From assembly GCA_038049695.1 (NCBI GenBank), contig CP142455.1, positions 66,164,501 to 66,228,500 of the forward strand: a stretch of 64,000 nt of DNA. The letters are read 5' to 3'. Made by a program: the position numbers and the translations under genes. Under the pieces are notes generated by a model. It saw nothing but the letters and a program-made list of their open reading frames with translations, was not told the DNA's origin and searched no databases. Positions within the stretch are counted from its first letter, which is position 1; each line of letters begins with the position of its first letter. This DNA comes from Cinnamomum chago (taxonomy: Eukaryota; Streptophyta; Magnoliopsida; Laurales; Lauraceae). Positions 1 to 12,196 of the stretch are shown piece by piece.

Positions 1-3000
1 TGAGGGTTGAGCCCAAGATGGCCGCGACGCAGATGGTATTTTCATCGACCATTTTCACAGCCTCAACTGGGTCCATCACATAGTACCCTTCTCTCAGCTT
101 CACTTCCTTCAAGTCCACTTCAAAATATCTAGCAAATTTCTCCCAACAGACCTATTCCAATGCAATTTAATTATCATCAAAGAAATCTATACAGGTGATC
201 TTACAATGGTAGGGAACTAATTACTGGTGTTTTCACTTGGTCTACAACTAGAGCTCAACATTAGATTTCAGATCATTAATGTAAAGTCCTACATCACTCA
301 TGTGAGCGTTCAAGACTGGGCTAATATAGAGGTCCGGGTCTTTTTCTAGCCTAACGCGTTTTGGGTACGCCAATGAGGGGCCAAATGAGGGACCAGAAAC
401 AAAACCATACGAATACCCCTATGGGGGCCCAAAGAAAATTCCTTAAGACGAGGTTCCCACTGGCATTGATTGACTATTAGGACTCGGCTCAGAGAATTTT
501 AGGGAAACAGTTAATTAATTGAACTGTCAACTGTTCAAAAAGAACTATTGCAATTCAAAGGCCTTTGTTAGCTAAATAGGAAAATATAGATGGACAGTTG
601 AAGGCTACCTGGACATTGGAACCAGTGACAATGTTAGGCTTGTCATATGGCTTCCCTTGTGCCTTCCTCTTGATCTGCCATCTCCTCTTGAAGGCGAGTC
701 CGGCCAACATTATCGCTTCCGATGATCCAACTGTCCCCACTCCGACCGCCGTCTCCTTCTCTGCAACTGGTGCATTGAATAGGTGGGCTATAATATTCAC
801 GCACCGATTCTACACGAAGACGGGCAAAAATAGAAAAAAATGAAATTACTATTGGAAAACCCAAAGAATGTGTGTCATACAGGTATAGAACTTTATCAGA
901 TGACAGGAAGCACAGGAAAGTCCCTCTTCTCTACTCTTTCACTTAATTGAATCAGTTTCTAGCTTTCTCTCTTTGGGTCCTGGACTTATTTTCCCAACAA
1001 ATCCTACTCTCCTAGGAAGAAATCTCAGAGCTTAGTTCCATAAGTCTTAACACATAACATAGTAATCCTGAGAGTAGCAATTGATCAAAGCCATGGAAGA
1101 TTTATATATATGAGGAATGATGGACTTTGATCTCTGCTCTGCAACTCTCAAAGTTGCAAATCCAGTTTTGGAATCCACCTTCTTTCATGTCAATCCAAGG
1201 TAGGGATTGTAATATCTGTTTCTAAATTTGAGAATGCACTCCATAAGGACACAATTTGATGATCTTTTTAAGAAGCCTAAACGTTTAAGGCCTGTTTGTT
1301 TGTTTGTTTGTTTGTTTGCATTGGTTAAAAATGAAGATTAAAGGTCAATTTAAAAAATAAACACCAAATGCCATTTTCTCTTAATGTTTTGGATTCAAAA
1401 GATAATGCTATTTGATGCTCATCTTTAATCTTCATTTTAAAATTTTAACCACCATACGTATTTAATTCCTCTATATTTTAATGCAAACCAACAGTCTTTT
1501 AATGTTTTTATACTCGGGTCTTAAACCGATGGTCAAAATAACCAAATTGTGACCCCTGTTGCACCCACCTACTAATCCATAAGGAGCTCTACCAATCCCT
1601 CACTAACCCTGCTGATTGACATGAAACAAGGGTCTTCAATTTTACCTCTCAGTTGAAGGAAACTCTATATATAGACTTGCCTGAACCTCTGTGGTGACTG
1701 GGTACTCATCCATGTCGACGTAGTTCTTGTTGATTGCTTCCATGATCAATCCATCACATTCAGGCTCCATCCATGTTGTGACGAAGGAAGCTAAATTAAG
1801 TCTGGGATTACCATCTAATAACAACTCGTCATGGATTATTTCATAAGCTGCCTCCTTCGGAATAGACTGCTCAGGCATCCTGTATCTGAGAATACATTTC
1901 CATTTCTCACTTCAGGATACAGCATATAAGCAAAAATCACCTTGTTTCACCGAGCAAAGAAACAATGTTTAACGAAATTCATGTGCTTTATAAACTATCA
2001 ATTTTACAGTGAGTCCAACTCATGTCAGAGTGAGATTTTCCCAAGGCCCATACAAGAGGAGCATCAAATTGGTATAGCTTTTCGTACATCATACGTGCAT
2101 TCCCACCGAGGAGCTCAAGAATTTCTTTGAGACTCTTATTCATGTGCTTTATAAGTGATCAATCCAAAGGTAAGGCCCAATTCCTACAAGAGGGAAATTT
2201 GTCGAAGGCCCATGCGATGGATATAGTCCCAAAATAATGGGATTAATAACTAAATGGGCCCAGCTTTGACAAGCGCAGGCATGGCCCAGTAGGGACACCT
2301 AAAACTCCTAACTGGACTAAAACGAAAAGAAAGTAGTCATTTTTATAATGTTGGATTATGTTCTAGTTGGGTCAATCGAACACTATATATATATCCATCA
2401 ATGGGGTCCAGTCCGCTATTAAAATCCACGGTGTTCCAGATCCTTGTCCTACCTTTTCTAATCATTGAGGAGATTTTCACTCCAATCAAAATTAGGCCAA
2501 CCGTTAAATTGATCATGTGAAGATTTACACTGCACACTACCCTATACAGTCGGATGAGGACCGAAACTATCCTCTATCCTTGTTATTTATGAAGTATTCC
2601 AACATTTAAATGCCCCGATATTAGGAATTCAACATAAAAGATATAAGGATGAGATGTGGATTAGACTCGGACTTTCTTAGGATGTGATTAATTAGAGCCA
2701 TAGCTAACTACTCATTTTCCATGTAAGAGGAGATTATTTAATTGCTATTTGTGGACTTCAGCTTGTTTCTTTTAACTTCAGCTATTTGTTAGGAAAACTT
2801 TTCTGAGAATTAAGGCATGACCAGACCCAAACTAAAAGAAGCCCAGCTGCCCAAGGCAAGTCTCACTTTTGCTAGGGTTGGGCCATGTAAGTTTGGGTCT
2901 GGCTAACCCAAATTAAACTCTTCTAACTAAATTAACAAATTCTAGAAATCTTACCCAAAAATCATAAATTCTATAAGTAAAAAAACTTCTGAATTTAGTT

Positions 3001-3478
3001 GCATTTGGTGGATTATATTAAGGACCCATTTGTCTACTTCGTGTTGAAATCCTAATGATTCATCGTAAAAAAAAAAAAAAAAGCTTTCCTCAAGGAAGTA
3101 TACAAGATGTGAGGATTGAAGGTTTCAAGTTGAAGATTGCTTTCCAATAATTTACCAAGTTTATCAGTGGATAACATTTTCTATCAAATGGATTCTATTT
3201 GATGGTTCCCAGTTTGGATCTCCTCTTTTAATCCTTCATCTTTGCAGCCCCATTCAACAGAAAGGCATTTTTACAAATCCTTAAAATTCAATTCCTGAGT
3301 AAACAAATGGGCCTTATAGTCTCACCTTTCCATCCAACAGAACACAATGATATAAAAAATTCAAAAACCAAAGGAAGCATAACCTTGGAAGCGAATCGCG
3401 AACATATCTGGAAGCAAAGACTGAAGGAATGACAGTGGAGGAGGCTTCCTCTTGGGGTTGGACTACACTGAGAACCAT
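1..3478 (-). CDS. GAD: Glutamate decarboxylase (GAD), 5' four exons, runs off left edge
   Basis: The enzyme is a PLP-dependent decarboxylase that turns glutamate into GABA and CO2 in the cytosol. Four exons can be assigned on the minus strand: 3478-3384 (start codon, MVLSVVQ..., [11 protein letters not shown]), 1885-1681 ([44 protein letters not shown]), 809-609 ([45 protein letters not shown]) and 151-1 ([33 protein letters not shown]). Lengths 95, 205, 201 and at least 151 nt keep one frame with no stop, giving about the first 217 of the roughly 500 residues usual for plant GADs. The catalytic lysine and the C-terminal calmodulin-binding segment lie outside the window. Intron 1 (about 1.5 kb) is the longest. 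Intron 2 starts with GC (CAG/GCAAGT) instead of GT and holds a MITE-like foldback. The start is the first ATG of the conserved plant N-terminus. The family is certain; whether the rest of the gene is intact cannot be seen. Confidence 0.93.
1288..1495. mobile_element. MITE-like foldback in GAD intron 2
   Basis: The segment starts ggcctgtttg followed by a (tttg)n run at about 1293-1318. Its two ends can pair: ggttaaaaatgaagattaaag on the left against ctttaatcttcatttt...taacc on the right (about 1420-1455), and a gcaaacc end near 1485. The GGCCTGTTTG start resembles PIF/Harbinger-type MITEs. The target duplication is not clean. Confidence 0.45.
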
Positions 3479-3508
3479 GATTTCAATCAATAACAAAGGC
3501 CCAAATAA

Positions 3509-3574
3509 AATGATAAAGGCCCAGCTCACTGAATACCTTTCAAATGATAAAGGCCCAGCTCACTGAATACCTTC
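3509..3574. repeat. 33-bp tandem duplication in the GAD 5' leader
   Basis: The unit containing aatgataaaggcccagctc occurs twice head to tail, the second copy ending near 3574. It sits between the predicted TATA box and the start codon, so it lengthens the GAD leader. Confidence 0.75.
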
Positions 3575-3600
3575 TCTGTATGCATCTCTCTATCATTCCA

Positions 3601-3608
3601 TATATATA
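3601..3608 (-). promoter_or_regulatory. Putative TATA box of the GAD gene
   Basis: TATATATA lies 123 nt upstream of the GAD start codon in a TATATATGG context. A start site about 30 nt downstream would give a 5' UTR of roughly 90 nt. That UTR would include a 33-bp tandem duplication (about 3509-3574, unit containing aaaggcccagctcactg). Position and motif only. Confidence 0.5.
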
Positions 3609-3639
3609 CAAAAGACAAGGAGAACATGTCATGGTTCAA

Positions 3640-4480
3640 AAGACTGGATCTGCTTTGCTTGTCCTCTTGGACGTTTGATTGAAGGGACTGAATGATGTGC
3701 TTTGCTTCCGCAGTGGGCTATCACATATTTTTGGACTTAATATTTCTCTTGTCTTGTAATCCAAGTAAGGATTCTTTGCTTTCAAGAATTGTTTGGGGCT
3801 TCCTTACCTTTCCTTGTAAGTATTTTCCTTTGTTTTGTTTTGTTCTTGTGATGCAAAGAAAGAGATACAATTATTAAACAAATAGAAGAAAAAGCAACAA
3901 ATTAAAGATTTGTTGCTCTTACTTCTTCCATAATCACTGCTTTGCTTTACGCAAGAAAATACTTGCGAGTGGCTGACGATAAGCGATTACTCTTCAAAGT
4001 ACATTGTATAGTATGGCAGTAGTCCCTATTTCAGTTCTAATGACAATGAAGCATTTTTGTGTTTCAGCTGGTCCACTGTAAGATCTTGAAGATGATACAT
4101 GATAATTATACCAAAACTTCTGCTACGCATTTCTCAGATCAAGACCTAATTCAATTGTATGAAGGGTAACTGATGCCCGACCTGTGGGCTCTTTTTTTTT
4201 TTTTTTTTATCTTCTTGACCCGAGATGTGGGTTTTAATGGGGTATGCTCCATTGGGGATTGACCTAAGTTTCTACTTATCCATGTTTGTATTTTATTTCC
4301 TTTTTCTTAATGAGAATAGAAAGAATACGTTATCTTTAAAAATAAAAAAAATAAAAAACTATCCCAAAACTTGAATGTATATATAAAGGTTTTCATCTGA
4401 TCATGAGATGGGTGCGATGAACTACCGATCCTTGCACCCATCACACCATTAGTCTATGATGGCATCCAGCGATGAATTAA
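3640..4480. other. AT-rich intergenic sequence, nothing recognised
   Basis: This stretch upstream of GAD has no convincing gene. It contains an A/T-rich run at 4190-4210 and simple poly(A) tracts near 4340-4360. A short plus-strand open frame at 3692-3877 shows no family resemblance. Confidence 0.6.
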
Positions 4481-4489
4481 GGGGTCCAA

Positions 4490-5294
4490 TCTCAGAAAGA
4501 CCGCCTTAACACAGGCTTAGGTCCCAATAATCTCTCTTTTACATTTCCAGAGATAAAAGATTAATCTAGCAGTTAATCCTAAACCAGATTAACAACAAGC
4601 AATCACACACAAAAGAGAATACACGATTTATACGTGGAAAACCTTAGTTGGGAAAAAACCATGGGCCTTATCGTCTAGGCGAACAGATAACCAAGCGCTA
4701 AAATAATGAAAGTTACAAGAGAGAATTCACAACCCTTTCCTAATTGCTGACTCAACCTAAGGACTGTGTTATCTTGTCGACTGCTCATTGTACACCTTTG
4801 CCATGCTTGAACAAATTCCTTGAATGCCTCTTCAAGATGATTAACCTCGGATGAGAAAAAGAACTCCAATGCTTAGAACTTCAAATCAGCAGGATAAAAG
4901 CTTTGGAGAAAATAAGATCCCCCTATGAATTATGCTAGGGCTTGAATGAAGAGAGAGATGTAGAAGAGATGCTTCTGAACGAGTATCTGTGCTTCATATA
5001 TGGAGTTAGGTCAACTCAGAATCAGATTAGCACAAAGAGAGAAAAGATTCGTCAAATCCGAATCTTTCTCCTCCTCGAGCGCAGGTATGCACGCTCGAGC
5101 GCGTGAGGCCACTGTCTCTTCTTGTGAAGCAAATTGCTAGGGTGCGCTCGAGTGGATAGTGACGTGTTCGAGCGCGGGAAGCTGTTATCTTGACTTGTGA
5201 ATCAACCTGTTTGGGAGCACTCGAGCGAATAGTGACGCGCTCGAAGCTACTGTCTAGGCTTGAAAAGCTGGTCTCTTGGACCAGTCCTTCTAAC
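4490..5294 (-). mobile_element. Probable LTR-retrotransposon remnant, perhaps a solo LTR
   Basis: Read on the minus strand it begins TGTTAGAAGG at 5294. It carries several copies of a CTCGAGCGC-type motif between 5060 and 5240, then a TATATATG box near 4997 and a T-rich leader. Near 4615-4660 (plus strand) the motif tttatacgtggaaaacc is of a kind often seen in plant copia LTRs. The left end and a target duplication were not found, so the boundaries are approximate. Confidence 0.35.
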
Positions 5295-5498
5295 AATTAA
5301 ATTGAAAATCTTATTTTCGGTTTTGTCCATAACCCAATGAATTAGCCAACAACCTCATAAGACCTTACAATCTCCCTTTCAACCTTCTCCACCCTCCCAC
5401 CCTACATCAGTCTAGCTTTCCTTTCAAATGACCGCCTCCCTAATCTTTCCATCTCTCCAACAAGCAAGAGTGGTGTGCTAGAAAACTTTCATTTATAG

Positions 5499-7641
5499 CT
5501 AGCAAAATATGTATGTGCTTAACCCGTGCCCAACACGGTAGGTTTGGTAATGAGCTTGCCAGGTACAAGGCGGGTATGGGTATTGCTATATGAATTATAC
5601 TAGTGGCACACACAGGCCAAAAAAAAAAACATTTAAAAACTTAATAGTTTTGGAAATAATACTAGGAATAAAATAAGTCCAAAATATATAAATATATTAA
5701 TCAATTTTATGAAATTCTCCATGTCAAGATCTATTAAAAAGAGAGAAAAAGTTGTAATGAGTTTTCATTTATCTCAAAATAGTCTGTTCTTCCTAATATC
5801 TTCCATCTATGCAGGGTTCCCTCAAATCTTCTCTCAATATTAATTATAATTGATAGTTTAGAATTTACATGTTGACCCACATATAGAAATTGTTGTACAT
5901 GGACCCATCTTTAGGAATTGAGATCTAAAAGAAAAACATTTAGGGCCTTTTTCTTTACTAGAATTCCTGACTGGAATTCTAGTGGTTGGGGTTTTTGAGA
6001 CATGATGTGACACATCATGTCCCCTTGCATTTTCAAATCCCCTGTTTCTTTACAAGAGTTTATGAATTCCAGCACATAATAAGTCCCAATTAGCCTATAG
6101 GAATTCCTAGAATTCCATATTCTTTGCATTTTGGTGGAATTCCAAAATGCTCATGCCCTTAGGAGGATTTTGGAATTCCACCTTATCTAGGAATTCAAGA
6201 ATTCCTCAGAAAAGAATTCTTTGAATTCTAGTAAATGAACGGGCCCTCATCAAATCTAGCAGCTGTAAGGTCAAATATGAAATAAATCTAATTCTTGACG
6301 TCATAGATATGTTGCACTTTACAAAAGCTGCAAGGCCAAACATGATGTTTACAAATTAAGACTCATATAAATCTAATATGCAATCAATACTAAGAATTAT
6401 GCATAGATCTAGTTTGGGTCCTACCTGACCGACTGACCTGGATAGCAAACGGTTGAAGAGACTTGATCTGGGCTTGAATTGATTTCGGGTCAAGTCTGAC
6501 CTTAAATTAAAAGTCCTTGATTGAACATTTTACACAATCATGGATATGCATCATCGTTAGAAAATAATCTAATTGAGATGCAACTGAGCCTATGGTAAAC
6601 CAAACTAGTGTCATGAGAAAAAAAAAACTCGTTTACATAGTCTATTTTGATATACACATACACAATCGATTGATGGTATATTATAACTTCAATATATAAC
6701 AAAACACTGTGATTGAGGCGAGAAACCTATCTTTGTTATAAACTTTTGTAAACCATATAATCATATTTAATCCAACTATTTACAATAGAATTAGAAATAA
6801 AATAAATTAAAAAAAAATGAATGAGAAGATTTTTCATTTTTCTTTACTATTTAAAATTTAAATCAAACTCAAACCATAATTAAACCTAGAATAAACGTAA
6901 AACAATTTAAATATGGGAATAAAAAAACTAAAATATAAAAAAGAAAAGAAATAAAAAATGAGTTATCAGGATATTGGAATTATACATGGATTTGAGAAAA
7001 ACCCTACAATGATGTCCAGAGAAGGTATCAAACTTTGTCTTGGTGCATGTGAGGAGATTTTGGTATTGTGTGCTTTGATTTTGAGAAGTTTGCCATGGTC
7101 CATACCAAATCCATTTCTGCAATTTATTCTTTGTCTCTCACTATCTCTTCGGTTGCTACTTTAAATCAAATGTAGGAATTTAGGGGTGGATTTGATCTTT
7201 GGAGATTGGAATGGTGATTTATTTCCATTCTAATAGAGAGCTGAAAGGATGGTTTATGTGATTGTGTTGGATATTTGGAGCAGGCTGGACTCAATTTGAA
7301 TTGATGTTCCTCAGGTTTGATGGTTGGTGTGGCTTGTTGAATTGTATTTGATGAAGTGGGGTGGACCATTTTGCAGGTCCACTTCAAAAACTCAATGCCC
7401 AAAACCATTGAGAGATATTTTAGGGATAATTTTAATTTGTAGATATCTTAGACGGAGAGATTTTAGGAGTTGATTGGAGATTTGAAATCATGAACCTCTT
7501 ATTAACATTTTAAAAGCTGACATGGACCTATCAATATTTGACATTTAGGTGCTTAGGTGGCTTCATTTGGAAGCAGATAGCTAATATAATGTCGCGTGTC
7601 ACTCCCTCGCGGGAAGGATGCTGCTTTAATATATATATATA
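5499..7641 (-). mobile_element. Helitron-like element I (degraded; holds a MITE)
   Basis: On the minus strand the 3' end reads CACGGGTTAAGC...CTAG, with a CCGTG/CACGG hairpin at about 5524-5538 just before CTAG at 5499-5502. The opposite end (7575-7641) has the sequence type shared with elements II and III: a TATATATA run, then GAGGGAGTG and an ACGCGAC motif. The base outside CTAG is not the T expected of a Helitron target, so this is the weakest of the three. A MITE lies inside at 5943-6246. Confidence 0.35.
5943..6246. mobile_element. MITE, PIF/Harbinger-like
   Basis: A 304-bp foldback with inverted ends: gggcctttttctttactaga on the left and the complement of tctagtaaatgaacgggccc on the right. 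Many gaattc/ggaattcc words lie inside. The flanks are TTA (5940-5942) and TCA (6247-6249), which fit a decayed 3-bp TTA/TAA target duplication. No coding capacity. Confidence 0.6.
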
Positions 7642-8802
7642 CTAGTACAATAGGCCTGTGCCCAACGCAGGCCATAATTAAGAAATTGTTAGAATTTCTA
7701 ATTAGAAATATATCTCAATATTTAAATAAACTATAAATGAATATTAATATATAATTCAAAGATGGAAACTCATTAAAGAAGTTTTAGGTAGGTAGAAATA
7801 TTTAGGGAAGGATCAAGTAAATAGTAAAGATTTTTATAACACTGATTTGATTATATTTGTGCTTAGCCATAAATTGAGTGCCATTTCAAAATTAAATGTG
7901 GGTTTTGGAATTAATGGGCTTCTCATAATGGGACTCATAGATTTATTTGATTAAATTAGTAAATAACCAAATTTAGATTTCATAATTTTTTTTTTGTAAT
8001 TGATTACATTAGTGATAGTTGGTAACTTGATTTGAGAATGAAAATGGGGAGAATAGTTTGGAGATCCTATTATGTAGGAAAATTAGAGAATTGATCATAT
8101 TATGTAGGGTGCTTTATTATTTGGAGATCATATTATATTTGTGCTCAGCCATAAATTGAGTGTCATTTCAGAATTACATGTGGATTTTGGAATTAATTGG
8201 CTTCCACAATGGGACCCACAGATTAATTAATCCTATCAAATATCCAAAGAAAAATAAGGAGAAAGATGTCCATAATGGGCCCCATAGATTAATCTTACTA
8301 AATATTGAAAGGAAAATAAAGAGAAAAAAGTAGTAGAAGTAGAATACAGTCTATAGAAGTGGCCCTCACTCTAGCATAAAAAAGGCTTTTATTGTGTTGG
8401 TATAAAAAAAAAGTGGAACTCGTAAATAAAGAAGATTTGGATTTCATAACTAAAGAGAAGTTATTATTGTATGCTATATTTTAGGGAAGGGATAAGTATC
8501 TTATTTCAAGAGCTCTAGTATAAAAAAAGCTCTTATTGTGTTGGTATAAAAAAAAAGTGGACCCCGTAAATAAAGAAGACTTGGATTTCATAACTAAAGA
8601 GAAATTATTATTGTAGGCTATGTTTTAGGGAAGGGATAAGTTTCTTATTTCAAGAATGTCTTATATTTGCATTGAGATATTTTACGTGATGAGATTAGAT
8701 TAGAAGGGCAATTTCGGAATCAAGCGGTGCAAAAAGCTTGAAGTTGCGCCACGTGGCGCTCCCCCACGAAAACGATATTGCTTTACTATATATAATATAT
8801 AA
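7642..8802 (-). mobile_element. Helitron-like element II
   Basis: On the minus strand the 3' end is a hairpin (ggcctg at 7653-7658 pairing with caggcc at 7668-7673) followed by TATTGTACTAG with a T outside, as expected for Helitrons (hairpin, CTAG, insertion between A and T). Its 5' region (8738-8800) matches element III: TATA run, GGGGGAGCG, ACGTGGC, AAGCTTTTTGCA, ATTCCGAAATT. It contains two internal duplications: 7860-7930 with 8118-8225, and 8384-8500 with 8518-8645. No helicase or Rep coding sequence, so it is non-autonomous. Confidence 0.5.
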
Positions 8803-10154
8803 CTAGTGTGAGAGGCATGTGCCAAACACGGGCCGAAAAAGAAAATAAAAAATATATTCTTATAAAAAACATATCAAAGAAACCCAATTGAAAGATAAAT
8901 GCATACCTCTATAAGATTTGTGAGGTCTCAAGGTCTCATTCAGGTATTTTGCGTGGCCCCAGGTGGGCCCCACTATATATATATCTATATTTATATTGCA
9001 TTTTAAATGGATGGTTGAAAAAAAATATTAGGATCTATAGTTGTTGATTTAGGACTTCAATAGAGAGTTTTCATTGCACTACTATCCACAGTGGATCCTA
9101 CTCCTACGAAAGGCAATAACGGGACAAACGTAGATCGTGCTTATTGGGTTGTGAAAAGGCCCTTGTTTTCTGTCCAATGTGCACTGTATTCTGGGTCTCA
9201 CGACTCAGCACTGTTGATGCTCATGGATTAATGATCAATACCATAGATCTCATGGCCCTCAGATTGTACAAGTGGGCAACCCGTGTTATACAAATTATCC
9301 ACACCTTTGTTATCCATTCGATTGAAGGGTTTGGATTGCTCCATATGAGAGAATAGTGGCATGATCAGCCTATAAGATCAATTGTTAGATTAATGAACCA
9401 TGGTCATACCTATACCCACACAAGAGTCAATACCTATATGAATAGAGTACACGGTGATCTCTACAACCAGTGAGATTTATTGTAAATTGGCCCACCCATG
9501 ATCATATCTACAATTATAATGAAGTGACTTTCTGATTCATGATTTTACACAGATAGGAGAACATAATCCAATGAGTCGTATGTGATTCTTTGAGCAATGG
9601 AATTGACGGTGCTGGTGAAGCGAAGTAAATTGTTAGCCCTCTCTTCTTCTTCCTCCTCTTATATGTTTTTTTTTTGGTTTGAGATAGTGGGGTCTGGATT
9701 TTGTAGAACATGGATGGTTAAGAAATGAGTTGGATTTGTAGAATACGTAGGGTTAAGAAATAGGTTGGGAAAAAAATTAGAAAAGTGACCTCCAGAAGGG
9801 AGGGATTGTGATGGCTGGAATTGAGCGGAATCTTAAAGAGATTATGTTGCAATTAGAGATTAGAGAGGGATTTCTAATCTGAGATTATATATCTGAGAGA
9901 TTTGAATTGATATATTTTAGAGATTAGATAGTGGAGAGATTTTAATTGAGAGATTTTAGGAAAGATTCCTTTTGTGGTGGAATCTTAAAGAAATTATGTT
10001 GCAATTAGAGAGAAATTAGGGAAGATTTTAATTGAGGGATTTTAGGGAAGATTAGAAGCGTAATTCCGGAATATAGTATTGCAAAAAGTTTTAGAATGAG
10101 CCACACGTCGCTCCCTCACGAAGAGGGTTGTTGTTATAATATATATAATTGAGA
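8803..10154 (-). mobile_element. Helitron-like element III
   Basis: It starts on the minus strand with TC (TCTCAATTATATATATTATA) at 10154 and ends with CTAG at 8806-8803. A GTG/CAC hairpin (8819-8829) lies just inside. An A lies outside CTAG on the plus strand and a T outside the TC end, matching A/T Helitron targeting. The 5' end is homologous to that of element II. No transposase gene. Confidence 0.55.
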
Positions 10155-10650
10155 TATAAAAAAAGGGTTTTGACATATTAGGCCTCCTTAAATCCAGTTT
10201 TTCCAATTTCATGACCCAAATTCAAATAATGTCGTCGAAGTCGTTTGACTGTGGTCCACTTTATTTTTTAACCTTTTAGAATCATATCTCATGATATCGT
10301 GGGATTTATCAATTTCTGTATCATAACATTTTCTTCAACTAGCAAAGAAATCATTTTTTATAGAACACGAAAAATGATGTTTTGTGAAAAGAAAAAACAA
10401 ATTTGACCACTATTTTGCAAGTTTTATCATTTGAAAAAAAAAAAACTTCCTAAGATGTCGCATAAAAGCCATAACATCATGGCACAATCCCATGACATCA
10501 TGGACTATTCCCATGATATAATGGGGTCCAGGGTAAAAAAAGTTTTAAAACAAAATTGACCACAGTCAAGCCATTATTGTGACATTATTTGAATTTTGGT
10601 CATGAAATTCGAAAGAATGGGTTTTAAAAAAATGTTGACCACAACCAAGC
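10155..10650. other. AT-rich spacer, nothing recognised
   Basis: No gene is seen. Several short words such as catgatatcatg and catgacatcatgg recur near 10280-10520. Confidence 0.55.
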
Positions 10651-10687
10651 ACGCCATCTTGAATGACATGATTGCAGATGACAGTTG

Positions 10688-11685
10688 TGTTGAAAAACAA
10701 GGCTACAAAACTTATTTATGAGAAATAATTGAAACAACAATATTAATCTGGAGAATGCTATATTGGCAGCAATCGAAGGAGAAAGAATTAAAACAACAAT
10801 ACCGATCTGGAGAATGCGATATGGGCAGAAATCGAAGGAGAACAACGGCAACAGCTCGTGGCCGAGGCACACGTTTGGCGATGCTTTCTTTAGGACGAGT
10901 TCTGCCCTTCCGGGATAAATCCAGATGCGAACAGGATCTCTGTAGGAACTGCCCCCATGATACAATGACCTTCATAGAAGATCAGGTTTAGTCGCACACT
11001 AAGTCTAGGTCAATTCTCCAGGAAACACATAATGCTCACGAGTACAAAGAAGGGAAGAGAATAGAGTTGTGTAATTTTTCTAAGCCAAGACAACCACTTT
11101 ATATCACAAAAAATCATCGTTGGGCCATTAAATCAATGATTAAACCACAACGTTAAGCAGCAATAAAAAGCAATTAAAATTGTGTTTGACTTTCAATTTT
11201 GAAACGTTGGCCATCAATAACAACGTTTTTTGGGATTTGGAATCATTAATAAAAAAATATTTTTTTTCTAACAAAATAGGGATTTGAAATTTCTGGAAAA
11301 AGCAAGCCATTTTTATATTAGAATATGGGACCCTCCAAGTTAGGCTAGGTAGGATTTGTAGCCCCCTGCGCGCTTTATACACGACGCTGGATGCGCGTTG
11401 CAGACACGTGCCCGGTTAAACATTTTCCGGACCCTGAACCCCAGGTCGAGCCGGACTCGGGTGCGTGCATAGAGCCCATGGTAAAAGGCTTCAAAGGCTC
11501 ACAAAGGGTATAGGAATGGAAAAACATATAAAGCCTCCTCAACTGATGAACTTTAGCAACGTGGGATGCCTTGTTTTCCAAAGACCTACACTGCCCGCAT
11601 AAAGCAAAAGAAGAAAAAGACAAAGCACTTTTCAAGTAAAGTCAAAACACCTTTTGAAATTTTGAAACACTTAACAAACCCAACA
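10688..11685 (-). repeat. 3' LTR of the copia element
   Basis: About 1 kb, ending cccaaca on the plus strand. It is homologous to 16135-17003 (shared words gctacaaaact, ggagaatgctata, aactttagcaacgtggga). Apparent open frames inside it are not genes. Confidence 0.88.
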
Positions 11686-11697
11686 ATCTCTCCTTTG
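11686..11697 (-). other. Polypurine tract of the copia element
   Basis: On the minus strand AAAGGAGAGAT directly precedes the 3' LTR start TGTTGGG, the position used to prime plus-strand DNA synthesis. Confidence 0.6.
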
Positions 11698-12196
11698 TTT
11701 CAAAATATTCAATGAGCATTATATAGGTAAGGTGGCATGGCTTAAACCTTGCCGTCATAACATATTTGCAAACCTTTTAGGAGATAAAGTGACCAGAGTC
11801 TTGAACTTTAACTCTTTATATCAGTTCGAAAATACATCAAGATTTATATACCTGGAGTTCGTAGGTTAGCACTTTATAGCCATGCGCTTAATCCTAGATT
11901 TCATGAGTGCTGTAGAGAATCTACTCAAATTCTCATAAGAAGCAGCCCCACTTCTACACTCGTATAAGTGAGTCTATCAAGAGTGCTCCTGCAGCTTTGA
12001 ACCCCACTGTATAGGCTATAGAGCTCATTAAGGATTAAATCCAACCTCATTTGTTACAGGTTATGTACCAACAATTAATCACACACAATAGGGATGCGTT
12101 CTCTAAACGTCAGTACTACACATCATCGGGATAGCTTGTTTTCCCCATTGAACCTACCTAGTCCTCGGGATCCCCGGTCATTAGGTTGGGTTACCG
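11698..12196. other. Copia untranslated 3' region
   Basis: About 500 bp between the end of pol and the polypurine tract. No coding sequence is recognised. Confidence 0.6.

Noticed and set aside
5040-5240. Repeated CTCGAGCGC-type motifs, considered as a CRISPR-like or regulatory array
   Set aside because: Irregular spacing, plant context and LTR-like surroundings; best explained as LTR sequence.
9144-9356. 70-codon plus-strand frame
   Set aside because: It lies inside the Helitron-like element, has no recognisable domain and is of chance length.
10624-10991. Overlapping open frames on both strands in the copia LTR
   Set aside because: They lie in an LTR and its flank, and are not conserved as frames in the other LTR.
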